A program made the position numbers and the translations under genes. The notes below the pieces were generated by a model, which was given only the letters and a program-made list of their open reading frames with translations, did no database searches and was not told the DNA's origin. From Pantoea sp. Ap-967 (GTDB lineage Bacteria; Pseudomonadota; Gammaproteobacteria; Pseudomonadales; Pseudomonadaceae): a stretch of DNA of 51,095 nt. Below, one piece after another: positions 8,613-17,428 of the stretch (position 1 is the stretch's first letter; every line of letters begins with the position of its first letter). Location of the stretch: assembly GCF_011752565.1 (NCBI RefSeq), contig NZ_VWXK01000041.1, positions 1 through 51,095 of the forward strand. The letters are read 5' to 3'.

Positions 8613-9443
8613 ATGGATGTACAAACCCTGCGAGCCGAGGCCTTCAAGGCGCTGCACGAGCGCGATGGCGCCTTCGTCATTCCCAACCCCTGGGATGCAG
8701 GCTCGGCCAAGCTGCTGGCCAGCCTTGGCTTCGAGGCATTGGCCACCACCAGTGCGGGCCTGGCATTCAGCCTGGGGCGCCCGGACGCCGAAGGCGCCTT
8801 GAGCCTGGACGAAACCCTGGACAATGCTGGCATGATCGTCGATGCCACGCCGCTGCCGGTGGCCGCTGACCTTGAGAACGGCTTTGGCGACCTGCCCGAG
8901 GATTGCGCGCAAACCATCCTGCGGGCCGCCGAGGCCGGGCTGGTGGGTGGCTCGATCGAGGATGCCAGCGGCCGCGCCGAGGCGCCGATCTACGACTTCG
9001 AATTGTCCGTGGCGCGGGTGCGGGCGGCGGTGCAAGCTGCGCGCAGCCTGCCATTCCCGTTCACCCTGTGCGCCCGTGCGGAAAACCTGCTGCACGGGCG
9101 CATGGACCTGGACGATACCATCCTGCGCCTGCAGGCCTTTGCCGAAGCCGGTGCCGATGTGCTCTATGCCCCAGGGCTGCGCAGCGTCGAGGAGGTGCGC
9201 GCGGTGGTGCAGGCGGTGGCGCCGAAACCGGTCAATGTGCTGATGGGCATGGCAGGCGTGGCCTTGAGCGTGAATCAGTTGCAGGACCTGGGGGTGCGGC
9301 GAATCAGCGTGGGTTCCTCGCTGGCCCGTGCAGCGCTGGGCGCCTTGCAGCGCGCCGCCCTGGAAATACATGACCAGGGAACCTTCAGCTACGGTGAGCA
9401 GGGCTTGCCGTTCGCCCAGTTGAACGATCTGTTCCGGCGCTGA
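8613..9443 (+). CDS. Isocitrate lyase/PEP mutase family enzyme
   Basis: This is a 276-residue (beta/alpha)8-barrel protein of the isocitrate lyase/phosphoenolpyruvate mutase superfamily, whose members cleave or form C-C or P-C bonds next to a carboxylate. Seen are FVIPNPWDAGSAKLLASLGFEALATTSAG, then DLENGFGDLPED in the metal-binding position, and GGSIEDASG and RAENLLHGRMDLDD. The classic lyase K-K-C-G-H motif is absent, so it is not a true isocitrate lyase, and the substrate cannot be predicted. The ATG at 8613 is chosen because GGAGG (8600-8604) lies eight bases upstream. It follows the DUF72 gene by 28 bp. Confidence 0.88.
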   Translation: MDVQTLRAEAFKALHERDGAFVIPNPWDAGSAKLLASLGFEALATTSAGLAFSLGRPDAEGALSLDETLDNAGMIVDATPLPVAADLENGFGDLPEDCAQTILRAAEAGLVGGSIEDASGRAEAPIYDFELSVARVRAAVQAARSLPFPFTLCARAENLLHGRMDLDDTILRLQAFAEAGADVLYAPGLRSVEEVRAVVQAVAPKPVNVLMGMAGVALSVNQLQDLGVRRISVGSSLARAALGALQRAALEIHDQGTFSYGEQGLPFAQLNDLFRR

Positions 9444-9444
9444 T

Positions 9445-10065
9445 TCAGGCGTGTACGCGCACGTTGTTCAGCACCACCGGGCGGGCCCAGTGCATGTCGA
9501 ACTCCAGGTCGTTCTGTTGCTTGGCCAAGGTCGTGGCGTCGTAAGGTTCCGGCGCCGGGTCTAGCAGGCCCATCTCGAACTCGGCGATGGGCAGGTGCAG
9601 TGGGCGTTGGGCGGGGGCTGGGCCAGGTTCGGGCAGTGGCTGGCCCTGGCTCATCACGATCGGGCGCAGCCAGGTGTTGCTGATGTCGAGCTGGCGCTGT
9701 TGCTGGATCATGTCGGCCACGCTGAACGGCTCTGGCGCCGGTTCCAGCAGGTTGGCCTCAAGCTCTGCCTTGGGCAGGAACAGCGGCTCGGGCGGGGCGA
9801 CTATGGTGTCCTGCACGGGGCAGGCGCGTTGGGTTTCGATCATGGCCAGGGCCTTGGCCCCGCCGATCGGCTCGCCGCTTTCCTGGTCGTACTGCACCAT
9901 CGCCTGGCTGACGCTGTCTGGCGCTTCTGCCTGTTGCTCGGCCATGGCGCGGGCGAAGAAATCCTGCCACAGGTGGCTGACGCCCCCAAGTGCCTGGGTA
10001 TTCTGCCGACCGTAGTTGCCGACAGGCGACAAATAGGTCAAACCGATGGGAAGAGTATCTGTCAT
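9445..10065 (-). CDS. Unknown protein with an internal 44-residue duplication
   Basis: This is a 206-residue protein I do not recognise. The N-terminal part (1-90) is soluble and helical (ALGGVSHLWQDFFARAMAEQQ). The C-terminal part consists of two ungapped copies of a 44-residue unit, 94-137 and 155-198, 21 of 44 residues identical. The shared pattern is P-L-x-L-P-x-A-E-x-E, then L-L-x-P-A-P-E-P, then Q-Q-x-x-L and W-x-R-P-x-V. They are joined by a Pro-rich linker (PLPEPGPAPAQ). There is no signal peptide, membrane segment or catalytic motif; a binding or scaffold role is possible. The start at 10065 is the last plausible ATG before the rsmJ side; longer frames run into rsmJ antisense. Convergent with the gene before it, divergent from rsmJ. 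Confidence 0.78.
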   Translation of the reverse strand: MTDTLPIGLTYLSPVGNYGRQNTQALGGVSHLWQDFFARAMAEQQAEAPDSVSQAMVQYDQESGEPIGGAKALAMIETQRACPVQDTIVAPPEPLFLPKAELEANLLEPAPEPFSVADMIQQQRQLDISNTWLRPIVMSQGQPLPEPGPAPAQRPLHLPIAEFEMGLLDPAPEPYDATTLAKQQNDLEFDMHWARPVVLNNVRVHA

Positions 10066-10172
10066 GGCAGTCGCGCGCGTTGTGCTCTGGCAGAATAGCG
10101 GGATATTGCCTGTATCGGCCGTTGCCGGTGATTCATTAAGGGCTTCATCAAATTTTTCGAGTGCAGGTTGTG

Positions 10173-10955
10173 ATGGAAGAGCAGGAGCAGGGCACAGGGC
10201 TGAGGGTCGAGGCGCTGGCCCCGGAATACACGGCACAGGCCGCGCAATGGGCTGAGCGCCTGGGCTTGCCGCTGGCGGATGACGCTGCCGGGTTTGCCGT
10301 GCAGGTGGGCGCCGAAGGCTTGCAGATCCAGCAGCTGGGGCCGCAGGCACCGGGGCCGGTGCGAGTCGATTTCGTCGAGGGCCAGGCGGCCCATCGTCGG
10401 CTGTTCGGCGGTGGCAACGGGCAGATGATCGCCAAGGCCGTTGGCATCGCCCAGGGGGTGCGGCCACAGGTGCTGGATGCCACGGCAGGTTTGGGCAAGG
10501 ACGCCTTCGTGCTGGCCAGCCTCGGTTGCCAGATGACCCTGATCGAGCGCCAGCCATTGATTGCCGCATTGCTGGAAGATGGCCTGGCACGGGCCCGGGG
10601 CGATGATGAAGTCGGGCAGATCGTTGGCCGCATGCGCCTGCTCACCGGCAATGCCATCGAGCGCATGCGCGCCTGGGAGGGCGAGCCGCCGCAGGTGATC
10701 TACCTCGACCCGATGTTCCCGCACCGGGACAAGAGCGCCCTGGTGAAGAAGGAAATGCGGGTGTTCCGGCCACTGGTTGGCGATGACCTGGATGCCCCGG
10801 CGTTGCTGGAGGCGGCACTGGCACTGGCCAGCCACCGGGTGGTGGTGAAGCGCCCGCGCAAGGCGCCGATCATCGACGGGCCCAAGCCGAGCCATAGCCT
10901 GGAAGGCAAGTCCAGCCGGTATGACATCTATCCGAAGAAAGCTTTGAAAGCCTGA
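10173..10955 (+). CDS. rsmJ: 16S rRNA (guanine-1516-N2)-methyltransferase RsmJ
   Basis: This 260-residue SAM-dependent enzyme methylates G1516 of 16S rRNA. It has the cofactor loop LDATAGLGKDAF (101-112), an acidic LIERQ after the next strand, the catalytic-site DPMFP at 179-183 followed by HRDKSALVKKEMR, and the C-terminal HSLEGKSSRYDIY. ATG 10173 is preferred; GTG codons at 10161 and 10170 are in frame. The gene is divergent from the duplicated-repeat protein and is followed by a degenerate REP pair. Confidence 0.93.
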   Translation: MEEQEQGTGLRVEALAPEYTAQAAQWAERLGLPLADDAAGFAVQVGAEGLQIQQLGPQAPGPVRVDFVEGQAAHRRLFGGGNGQMIAKAVGIAQGVRPQVLDATAGLGKDAFVLASLGCQMTLIERQPLIAALLEDGLARARGDDEVGQIVGRMRLLTGNAIERMRAWEGEPPQVIYLDPMFPHRDKSALVKKEMRVFRPLVGDDLDAPALLEAALALASHRVVVKRPRKAPIIDGPKPSHSLEGKSSRYDIYPKKALKA

Positions 10956-10965
10956 TTGCTTGTAC

Positions 10966-11041
10966 GGGCCTCTTCGCGAGCTTTGCTCGCTCCTACCGGA
11001 TTTGTGTATGCCTTGGTAGGTGCTCGCGAAGGGGCGGCCCA
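10966..11041. repeat. Degenerate REP-type inverted pair between rsmJ and tetR
   Basis: An imperfect inverted repeat (GGGCCTCTTCGCGAGC near the left end; GCTCGCGAAGGGGCGGCCC near the right) encloses CTCGCTCCTACC and GGTAGG arms. It lies between the convergent rsmJ and TetR genes and may end both transcripts. Confidence 0.7.
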
Positions 11042-11048
11042 GGAAAAC

Positions 11049-11678
11049 TCAAGTCCTGAATGCCCGAATGAATACCCCGACCACCTCGCGCACATGCGCC
11101 TCGGCTTCATCCCCTTCCAGCGGCCCGGCGCAGCCCAGCAGCAGCCGATAATCCGGCGCGCCCTTGACCAGGCAGAAGAAGTGCTCGGCCGCCTGCAACG
11201 GATTTTCAATGCGCAGCAAGCCGCGCTCATCGATGCCGCGCAGCAAGGCTTCCATCCCCGCCAGCACCCGCTTGGGCCCAGCTTCGTAGAAATACTCGCC
11301 AAAGCTTGGGTCCAGGCTGCCCTGGGCCATGATCAGGCGGCTCAGCTTGACCGCCTCGTCGCTGCTCACCAGCGCCTGGAAGCTACGGGCAATGGCCAGC
11401 AGCACGTCTTCCACCGGTGCCCCTTCGGGGTAGGCGAACAGCATGTCGGGTAGCTGGTTCTGGCAGGTCGCCATCACCGCCGACCCGAACAGCGTCTGCT
11501 TGTCGGTGAAGTGGCTGTACACGGTGAGTTTGGAAACACCTGCCGCCGCGGCGACTGCATCCATGCTGGTGCTGGCATAGCCAAGGCTGAGGAACAGGGC
11601 CTTGGCGGCTTCGAGGATCGCCTCGCGCTTGGCCAGGTCCTTGGGCCGGCCTGGGCCGATGGGTGCGTCGTGGGACAT
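11049..11678 (-). CDS. TetR/AcrR-family transcriptional repressor, divergent from the RND pump
   Basis: This is a 209-residue regulator. The N-terminal DNA-binding domain has ILEAAKALFLSLGYASTSMDAVAAAAGVSKLTVYSHFTDKQTLF, with the helix-turn-helix at about 38-57. The C-terminal part resembles the AcrR/MexL ligand-binding and dimer domain (KRVLAGMEALLRGIDERGLL, AAEHFFCLVKG). It is divergent from the RND operon with a 180-bp gap holding a palindrome (11809-11824), so it probably represses the pump and itself. A second ATG at 11690 is possible; neither has a strong ribosome site. Confidence 0.9.
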   Translation of the reverse strand: MSHDAPIGPGRPKDLAKREAILEAAKALFLSLGYASTSMDAVAAAAGVSKLTVYSHFTDKQTLFGSAVMATCQNQLPDMLFAYPEGAPVEDVLLAIARSFQALVSSDEAVKLSRLIMAQGSLDPSFGEYFYEAGPKRVLAGMEALLRGIDERGLLRIENPLQAAEHFFCLVKGAPDYRLLLGCAGPLEGDEAEAHVREVVGVFIRAFRT

Positions 11679-11808
11679 TGCAATACACATCCGTTTGAAG
11701 GGGCGCCCATCTTACCGGCTGTAACGGCTTCCGGCTGCAGGTGACTGCCCTCGTTAATGTCGATTTTCTTTCCGACGCCCGCTTCCCGGCCTCGGTTCCC
11801 TGACTTAA

Positions 11809-11824
11809 TATACTCGCCAGTATA
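11809..11824. promoter_or_regulatory. Palindrome, probable operator of the TetR repressor
   Basis: The sequence is TATACT-CGCC-AGTATA, a perfect 6-bp dyad 35 bp before the membrane-fusion gene start, in the AT-rich part of the tetR/RND divergent region. Position and symmetry fit a TetR-family operator overlapping the pump promoter. Binding is inferred. Confidence 0.6.
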
Positions 11825-11858
11825 AATATTCGATGTGCACCTCGCGAAAGGATTCATC

Positions 11859-12959
11859 ATGTTGCGTCATGCCTTGTCCCTCGCCTTGCCCGCCGCTGCC
11901 GTGCTGATGCTCGCGGCCTGTGGCCAGGAAGCCGCCCCACCCGCTGCGCCGCGCCCGGCCCTGGTGGTTCAGCCACAGCCGGCCGAAGCCGCCGCCGACA
12001 GCTACCCTGGCGAGGTGCGCGCGCGCCTGGAGCCGGAACTGGCCTTCCGCATTGGCGGCAAGGTTAGCAAGCGCCTGGTCGAGGAAGGCCAGCGGGTCAA
12101 GGCCGAGCAGCCGCTGGCCGAGCTGGACCCACAAGACGTGCGCCTGCAACTGGAAGCCAACCGCGCCCAACTGGCCGCCGCCGAAGCCAACCTGTCGCTG
12201 GTGCGCGCCGAGCGCGACCGCTACCAGAAATTGCTGGACCGGCAGATGGTCAGCCATTCGCAGTTCGATAACGCCGAAAACCTCTACCGCGCCGGCATGG
12301 CCCGCGTCAAACAGGCCAAGGCCGAGTTTGACGTGGCTGGCAACCAGGCTGAATACGCGGTGCTGCGCGCGCCCCAGGCCGGGGTGATTGCCAAGCGTCA
12401 GGTTGAAGTCGGCCAGGTGGTGGCTGCCGGGCAGACCGTGTTCACCCTGGCGGCCGACGGTGAGCGGGAAGTTGCCATCGGCCTGCCAGAGCAGCAGTTC
12501 GCCCGTTTCGCCGTGGGCCAGGCCGTCAGCGTCGAGCTGTGGTCGCACCCCAACCAGCGCTTCGAGGGGCGTATCCGTGAGCTGTCGCCGGCAGCAGACC
12601 CGCGCTCGCGCACCTTTGCCGCGCGCATTGCCTTCACCTCGGCCAAGGCGCCGGCGGAACTGGGCCAGAGCGCACGGGTGTTCATCGCCCATGACGGCGT
12701 GATTCCCCTGGCGGTGCCGTTGTCGGCGGTGACGGCGGAAAACGGCCAGGCCTATGTCTGGCGGGTCAAGGCCGACGCGCACCTGGAGCGGGTGCCGGTG
12801 CGCCTGGGGGCGTATGGCAGCGAAACCGTGCCGGTGCTCGAAGGCCTGGCGCCAGGCGACTGGGTGGTGGCTGCCGGTGGCCATGTGCTGCGCGAGGGGC
12901 AGGCGGTGCGGCCAGTGGACCGCACCAACCGCGTGGTGAACCTGGCGGCCAAGGAGTAA
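11859..12959 (+). CDS. RND efflux periplasmic adaptor (membrane fusion) lipoprotein, MexJ-like
   Basis: This is a 366-residue adaptor that links the inner-membrane pump to an outer-membrane channel. It has a lipoprotein signal ending L-A-A-C (Cys21), a lipoyl/barrel-sandwich half motif (FRIGGKVSKRLVEEGQRVKAEQPLAELD), a coiled-coil hairpin (about 85-155), the second lipoyl half (VLRAPQAGVIAKRQVEVGQVVAAGQTVF) and beta-barrel and membrane-proximal domains. The start at 11859 follows GAAAGGA. It lies six bases before the pump gene. The pair plus divergent TetR matches the mexL-mexJK layout of P. aeruginosa, near rsmJ and plsB there as well. Confidence 0.92.
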   Translation: MLRHALSLALPAAAVLMLAACGQEAAPPAAPRPALVVQPQPAEAAADSYPGEVRARLEPELAFRIGGKVSKRLVEEGQRVKAEQPLAELDPQDVRLQLEANRAQLAAAEANLSLVRAERDRYQKLLDRQMVSHSQFDNAENLYRAGMARVKQAKAEFDVAGNQAEYAVLRAPQAGVIAKRQVEVGQVVAAGQTVFTLAADGEREVAIGLPEQQFARFAVGQAVSVELWSHPNQRFEGRIRELSPAADPRSRTFAARIAFTSAKAPAELGQSARVFIAHDGVIPLAVPLSAVTAENGQAYVWRVKADAHLERVPVRLGAYGSETVPVLEGLAPGDWVVAAGGHVLREGQAVRPVDRTNRVVNLAAKE

Positions 12960-12965
12960 GTCCCG

Positions 12966-15900
12966 ATGGGTTTCAACCTTTCCGCATGGGCGTTGCGCAA
13001 TCGCCAGATCGTGCTGTTCCTGATGATTCTGCTGGCCGCTATTGGCGCCATGTCCTACACAAAGCTGGGGCAGAGCGAAGACCCGCCGTTCACCTTCAAG
13101 GCCATGGTGATCCGCACCCTGTGGCCGGGGGCTACGGCTGAAGAGGTGTCGCGCCAGGTCACCGAGCGCATCGAGAAGAAACTGATGGAAACCGGCGAGT
13201 ACGAGAAAATCGTTTCGTTCTCGCGCCCGGGGGAGTCGCAGGTCACCTTCATGGCCCGTGATTCGCTGCACTCCAAGGACATCCCCGAGCTGTGGTATCA
13301 GATCCGCAAGAAAGTCGCGGACATTCGCCACACCTTGCCGCCGGAAATCCAGGGGCCGTTCTTCAATGACGAGTTCGGCACCACGTTCGGCAATATCTAC
13401 GCACTGACCGGCCCCGGCTTCGACTACGCCGTGCTCAAGGACTACGCCGACCGTATCCAGATCCAGCTGCAGCGGGTCAAGGACGTGGGCAAGGTCGAGC
13501 TGGTCGGCCTGCAGGACGAGAAAATCTGGATCGAGCTGTCCAACCTCAAGCTGGCCACCCTCGGCGTACCGATGCAGGCTGTGCAACAGGCCCTGCGCGA
13601 GCAGAACGCGGTGAGCACCGCAGGCTTTTTCGAAACCCCCAGCGAACGCCTGCAGTTGCGGGTGAGCGGGCGCTTCGACAATGTCGACCAGATTCGCCAG
13701 TTCCCCATCCGTGTGGGCGACCGCACGCTGCGCATCGGCGACGTTGCCGACGTACACCGCGGTTTCAACGACCCACCCGCACCGCGCATGCGGTTCATGG
13801 GCGAGGATGCCATCGGCCTGGCCGTATCGATGAAAGAAGGCGGTGACATTCTGGTGCTGGGCAAGGCCCTGGAAAGCGAGTTCGACCGCCTGGCGCACAA
13901 CCTGCCGGCGGGCATGGAGCTGCATAAGGTGTCCGACCAGCCGGCAGCGGTGAAAGCTGGGGTTGGCGAGTTCGTCCAGGTACTGGTCGAGGCGCTGGTG
14001 ATCGTGTTGCTGGTGAGCTTTTTCTCCCTGGGCCTGCGCACCGGCCTGGTGGTGGCCCTGGCCATTCCCTTGGTGCTGGCCATGACCTTCGCCGCCATGC
14101 ACTACTTCGGCATCGGCCTGCACAAGATCTCGCTGGGTGCGCTGGTGCTGGCGCTGGGCTTGCTGGTGGACGATGCGATCATTGCCGTGGAAATGATGGC
14201 GATCAAGATGGAGCAGGGCTTCGACCGCCTCAAGGCGGCCAGCTACGCCTGGACCAGCACGGCCTTCCCGATGCTGACCGGAACCCTGATCACCGCCGCA
14301 GGTTTTCTGCCGATTGCCACCGCGGCGTCGAGCACGGGGGAATACACCCGCTCGATCTTCCAGGTGGTAACCATTGCCCTGCTCACCTCCTGGGTGGCCG
14401 CCGTGGTGTTCGTGCCGTACCTGGGCGAGCGCCTGCTGCCGGACCTGGCCAAGCTGCACGCCGCCCGGCATGGCAAGGACGGGCATGCGCCAGACCCTTA
14501 CGGCACGCCGTTCTACCAGCGTGTGCGGCGGGTGGTGGAATGGTGCGTGCGGCGGCGCAAGACGGTGATCGTGCTGACCATCGCGGCGTTCGTCGGCAGC
14601 ATCCTGCTGTTCCGCTTCGTGCCCCAGCAGTTCTTCCCAGCCTCCGGGCGCCCGGAACTGATGGTCGACTTGAAGCTCGCCGAAGGTGCTTCGCTGGCCA
14701 ACACGGCCGAGCGGGTGAAACAACTGGAGGCGCTGCTTGCGCAGCAGGAGGGCATCAACAACTACGTGGCCTACGTCGGCAGTGGCTCGCCGCGCTTCTA
14801 CCTGCCGCTGGACCAGCAATTGCCGGCGGCAAGCTTCGCCCAGTTCGTGGTTCTGGCCAAGTCGATGGATGACCGCGAGCGCCTGCGCAATTGGTTGATC
14901 GCCACCGTGGACCAGCAGTTCCCCGACCTGCGCGCCCGCGTGACACGTTTGGAAAACGGCCCGCCCGTGGGCTACCCGGTGCAGTTCCGTATCACCGGCG
15001 AGCATATCGAGAAGGCCCGTGCCCTGGCCCGGGAAGTGGCGGACAAGGTGCGCGAGAACCCGCATGTGGTCAACGTGCACCTGGACTGGGAAGAGCCGAG
15101 CAAGGCGGTGTTTCTGGACATTGACCAGGACCGCGCCCGCGCCCTGGGTGTAAGCACCGCGCAGTTGGCGAGTTTCCTGCAGAGTTCGCTGACCGGCAGT
15201 GCGGTCAGCCAGTACCGCGAGGACAACGAGCTGATCGAGATTCTGCTGCGCGGCACCCAGCAGGAGCGGGGTGAGTTGGCCAACCTCGGCAGCCTGGCGG
15301 TGCCCACCGAAAACGGCCAGAGCGTTGCGCTGTCGCAGGTGGCGACCCTGGAGTACGGCTTCGAGGAAGGCATCATCTGGCACCGCAACCGCCTGCCGAC
15401 CGTGACCGTGCGCGCCGACATCTACGACCAGGAGCAACCCGCGACCCTGGTGCAACAGATACTGCCGACCCTGCAGCAGATCAAGGACAAGCTGCCGGAT
15501 GGCTACCTGCTGGAAGTCGGTGGCACGGTGGAAGACTCCGAGCGTGGGCAGAAGTCGGTGAACGCCGGCATGCCGCTGTTCATCGTGGTGGTGCTGAGTT
15601 TGCTGATGATCCAGCTGCGCAGCTTCTCGCGCACGGTGATGGTGTTCCTCACCGCGCCCCTGGGGCTGATCGGGGTCACCCTGTTCCTGCTGGTGTTCCG
15701 CCAGCCGTTCGGCTTCGTTGCCATGCTCGGCACCATCGCCCTGGCGGGGATGATCATGCGCAACTCGGTGATTCTGGTGGACCAGATCGAGCAGGACATC
15801 GCCTCGGGGCTGGACCGCTGGCAGGCGATCATCGAGGCCACGGTGCGGCGGTTCCGGCCGATCGTGCTGACCGCATTGGCGGCGGTGCTGGCGATGATTC

Positions 15901-16031
15901 CGCTGTCACGCAGCGTGTTCTACGGGCCGATGGCGGTGGCGATCATGGGCGGGTTGATCGTGGCCACGGCGTTGACCTTGCTGTTCCTGCCGGCGTTGTA
16001 TGCGGCATGGTTCAGGGTCAGGAAGGGCTGA
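12966..16031 (+). CDS. RND efflux permease, MexK-like
   Basis: This 1021-residue inner-membrane proton-driven transporter has 12 predicted membrane segments and two large periplasmic loops. TM1 is at about 15-30. TM4 carries the proton-relay pair Asp402-Asp403 (GLLVDDAIIAVEMM). The second half repeats the plan (EVGGTVEDSERGQKSV, then TM8-TM12 with MIMRNSVILVDQIEQD). By family it exports hydrophobic drugs or biocides; the substrate is not predictable. No outer-membrane factor gene follows, as in mexJK, so it probably borrows a TolC/OprM-type channel encoded elsewhere. Confidence 0.94.
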   Translation: MGFNLSAWALRNRQIVLFLMILLAAIGAMSYTKLGQSEDPPFTFKAMVIRTLWPGATAEEVSRQVTERIEKKLMETGEYEKIVSFSRPGESQVTFMARDSLHSKDIPELWYQIRKKVADIRHTLPPEIQGPFFNDEFGTTFGNIYALTGPGFDYAVLKDYADRIQIQLQRVKDVGKVELVGLQDEKIWIELSNLKLATLGVPMQAVQQALREQNAVSTAGFFETPSERLQLRVSGRFDNVDQIRQFPIRVGDRTLRIGDVADVHRGFNDPPAPRMRFMGEDAIGLAVSMKEGGDILVLGKALESEFDRLAHNLPAGMELHKVSDQPAAVKAGVGEFVQVLVEALVIVLLVSFFSLGLRTGLVVALAIPLVLAMTFAAMHYFGIGLHKISLGALVLALGLLVDDAIIAVEMMAIKMEQGFDRLKAASYAWTSTAFPMLTGTLITAAGFLPIATAASSTGEYTRSIFQVVTIALLTSWVAAVVFVPYLGERLLPDLAKLHAARHGKDGHAPDPYGTPFYQRVRRVVEWCVRRRKTVIVLTIAAFVGSILLFRFVPQQFFPASGRPELMVDLKLAEGASLANTAERVKQLEALLAQQEGINNYVAYVGSGSPRFYLPLDQQLPAASFAQFVVLAKSMDDRERLRNWLIATVDQQFPDLRARVTRLENGPPVGYPVQFRITGEHIEKARALAREVADKVRENPHVVNVHLDWEEPSKAVFLDIDQDRARALGVSTAQLASFLQSSLTGSAVSQYREDNELIEILLRGTQQERGELANLGSLAVPTENGQSVALSQVATLEYGFEEGIIWHRNRLPTVTVRADIYDQEQPATLVQQILPTLQQIKDKLPDGYLLEVGGTVEDSERGQKSVNAGMPLFIVVVLSLLMIQLRSFSRTVMVFLTAPLGLIGVTLFLLVFRQPFGFVAMLGTIALAGMIMRNSVILVDQIEQDIASGLDRWQAIIEATVRRFRPIVLTALAAVLAMIPLSRSVFYGPMAVAIMGGLIVATALTLLFLPALYAAWFRVRKG

Positions 16032-16071
16032 TGGTTGCGCTGCCGAGCAGGGAGCCGTAACGCAATCCCCG

Positions 16072-16187
16072 GTAGGAGCGAGCAACGCTCGCGATGGGCT
16101 GCAAAGCAGCCCCCGGGGCTATCCGCTGCGAAGCTGAAACCTTGGGGCCGCTGCGCGCCCCATCGCGAGCTGTGCTCGCTCCTACCC
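16072..16187. repeat. 116-bp inverted mosaic element, copy 1
   Basis: Perfect 13-bp ends GGTAGGAGCGAGC / GCTCGCTCCTACC flank inner arms GCTCGCGATGGG / CCCATCGCGAGC (one side followed by hairpin GGGCTGCAAAGCAGCCC). A near-identical copy in the same orientation lies at 37975-38089. It sits just after the RND permease gene and before a convergent gene, as a REP-based mosaic element would. Confidence 0.85.
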
Positions 16188-16236
16188 CGGGGCGGCGCAA
16201 AGGCCAGGGCCGGGGTAGGCGCTCGCGACAGGGCCC

Positions 16237-16923
16237 TCAAAGGGCGCCGAACACCTTCTTGGCCAGGCTGGTAGCTGCCTGCGCCGGGTTCTGGCGAATG
16301 CTTTCTTCCTGCTTGGCGATCATCTCGAACAGCCCGTCCAGGGCCTTCTCGGTCACGTAGTTCTCGATGTTCGCGTCATTCTTGATCAGCCCCAGGCCCT
16401 TGGCCTGGCCGGCGAAGGCGTTGTACTGCTGGGCGACGCCCACCTTGTCGGTGGCCTGTTTCACGATCGGCAGGAACTTGGCGCGAATCTGCTCACGGCT
16501 GCTCTTGTTCAGGTACTGGGTGGCCGAGTCCTTGCCGCCGCTGAGGATGCCCTTGGCATCGGTCACGGTCATCTTTTTCACCGCATCCACCAGAATGGCC
16601 TGGGCTTGTGGCACCGCCGCCTCGGCCGCCTTGTTCATGCTGGTTTCCAGGGCGTCGACCTGATCGCCCTTGCCGAACATCTTCATCGCCTTGGCGGCCT
16701 TGCCGAGGTTACCCGGCAGTTCGATGCGCACATCGGGGTTGTTGCTGAAACCACCGGGGGTGCTCAGCTGCTTGACGGCAATTTGTGCACCCTGGGTGAG
16801 GGCGTCCTTCAGGCCGCCGCTGGCATCGGACTGGCTCAGGTCGCCGAGCGACAGGGCCAGGGCGCTGGCCGACAGCAGCAGGCCGGCGCACAGGGTGGTG
16901 AAGCGCAGGGAGGCGCGAATCAT
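16237..16923 (-). CDS. DUF4197 domain periplasmic protein
   Basis: This is a 228-residue protein with a cleavable signal peptide (hydrophobic 7-24, ending A-L-A). A DUF4197 domain covers most of the rest: LKDALTQGAQIAVKQLSTPGGF, PDVRIELPGNL, MNKAAEAAVPQAQAILVDAVKKMTVTDAKGILSGG, YLNKSS and YVTEKALDGLFEMIAKQEESIRQNP. The family is widespread in proteobacteria with no assigned reaction. It is the last gene of a leftward set and starts 33 bp after the YbaY lipoprotein gene. Confidence 0.88.
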   Translation of the reverse strand: MIRASLRFTTLCAGLLLSASALALSLGDLSQSDASGGLKDALTQGAQIAVKQLSTPGGFSNNPDVRIELPGNLGKAAKAMKMFGKGDQVDALETSMNKAAEAAVPQAQAILVDAVKKMTVTDAKGILSGGKDSATQYLNKSSREQIRAKFLPIVKQATDKVGVAQQYNAFAGQAKGLGLIKNDANIENYVTEKALDGLFEMIAKQEESIRQNPAQAATSLAKKVFGAL

Positions 16924-16956
16924 GGGAAGTTCCTTGTCAGACGAGAATGTTCGGGC

Positions 16957-17355
16957 TCAGCGTACCGGGTCGACCTTGATCCGCAGCGGTTGCGGGTCGC
17001 TGCCGTCGAGCGCCACGCCATGGTGTGCGGTGTTGATGAACAGCAACTTGCCGTTCAGCTCGATCCGCGCGCTGACCGCGTAGCGGTGGCCAGGCTTGAC
17101 CTGCGCCGGGTCGTAGTTGAGCTGGAAGGGTAGTGGCACATTGCCTTTGATCGGGCCGGCTTGGCGCGCCAGGGTCACGGCGGGGGCGTCCATCAGTGAC
17201 ACGTCCTGCAGCTCGACGCTGAGGGTGGCCGCCGGTGGCAGGGCGATGCGCTGCACGTAGAAAACTTCACCCGCCAGGCTGGCCTGGGGGGACGGGGTAT
17301 GGCTGGAACAGGCCGCGAGCAGGGATGCGCAACACAGCATAAAGAGCTTTTTCAT
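16957..17355 (-). CDS. YbaY/YscW-family lipoprotein
   Basis: This is a 132-residue lipoprotein with lipobox L-A-A-C (Cys16) and a single beta-rich YbaY domain (SLAGEVFYVQRIALPPAATLSVELQDVSLMDAPAVTLA, then PFQLNYDPAQVKPGHRYAVSARIELNGKLLFINTAHHGV). The family includes YscW-type pilotins and YbaY. No secretion genes are near, so a general envelope role is more likely. It is a tandem paralogue of the YbaY-domain protein just upstream, which lacks a signal peptide. Confidence 0.87.
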   Translation of the reverse strand: MKKLFMLCCASLLAACSSHTPSPQASLAGEVFYVQRIALPPAATLSVELQDVSLMDAPAVTLARQAGPIKGNVPLPFQLNYDPAQVKPGHRYAVSARIELNGKLLFINTAHHGVALDGSDPQPLRIKVDPVR

Positions 17356-17428
17356 GGAATCTCCGGTGTCCTTGGAGTCGGCTTGTGGCCAACTCCACGG
17401 ACTTTAGCGGATTTTCCGCGCCGGGTGG

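Noticed and set aside
11805..15455. A frame of over 1200 codons antisense to the RND genes
   Set aside because: It is the same effect: His/Gln/Gly-rich nonsense-like product opposite real genes, no ribosome site or domain.
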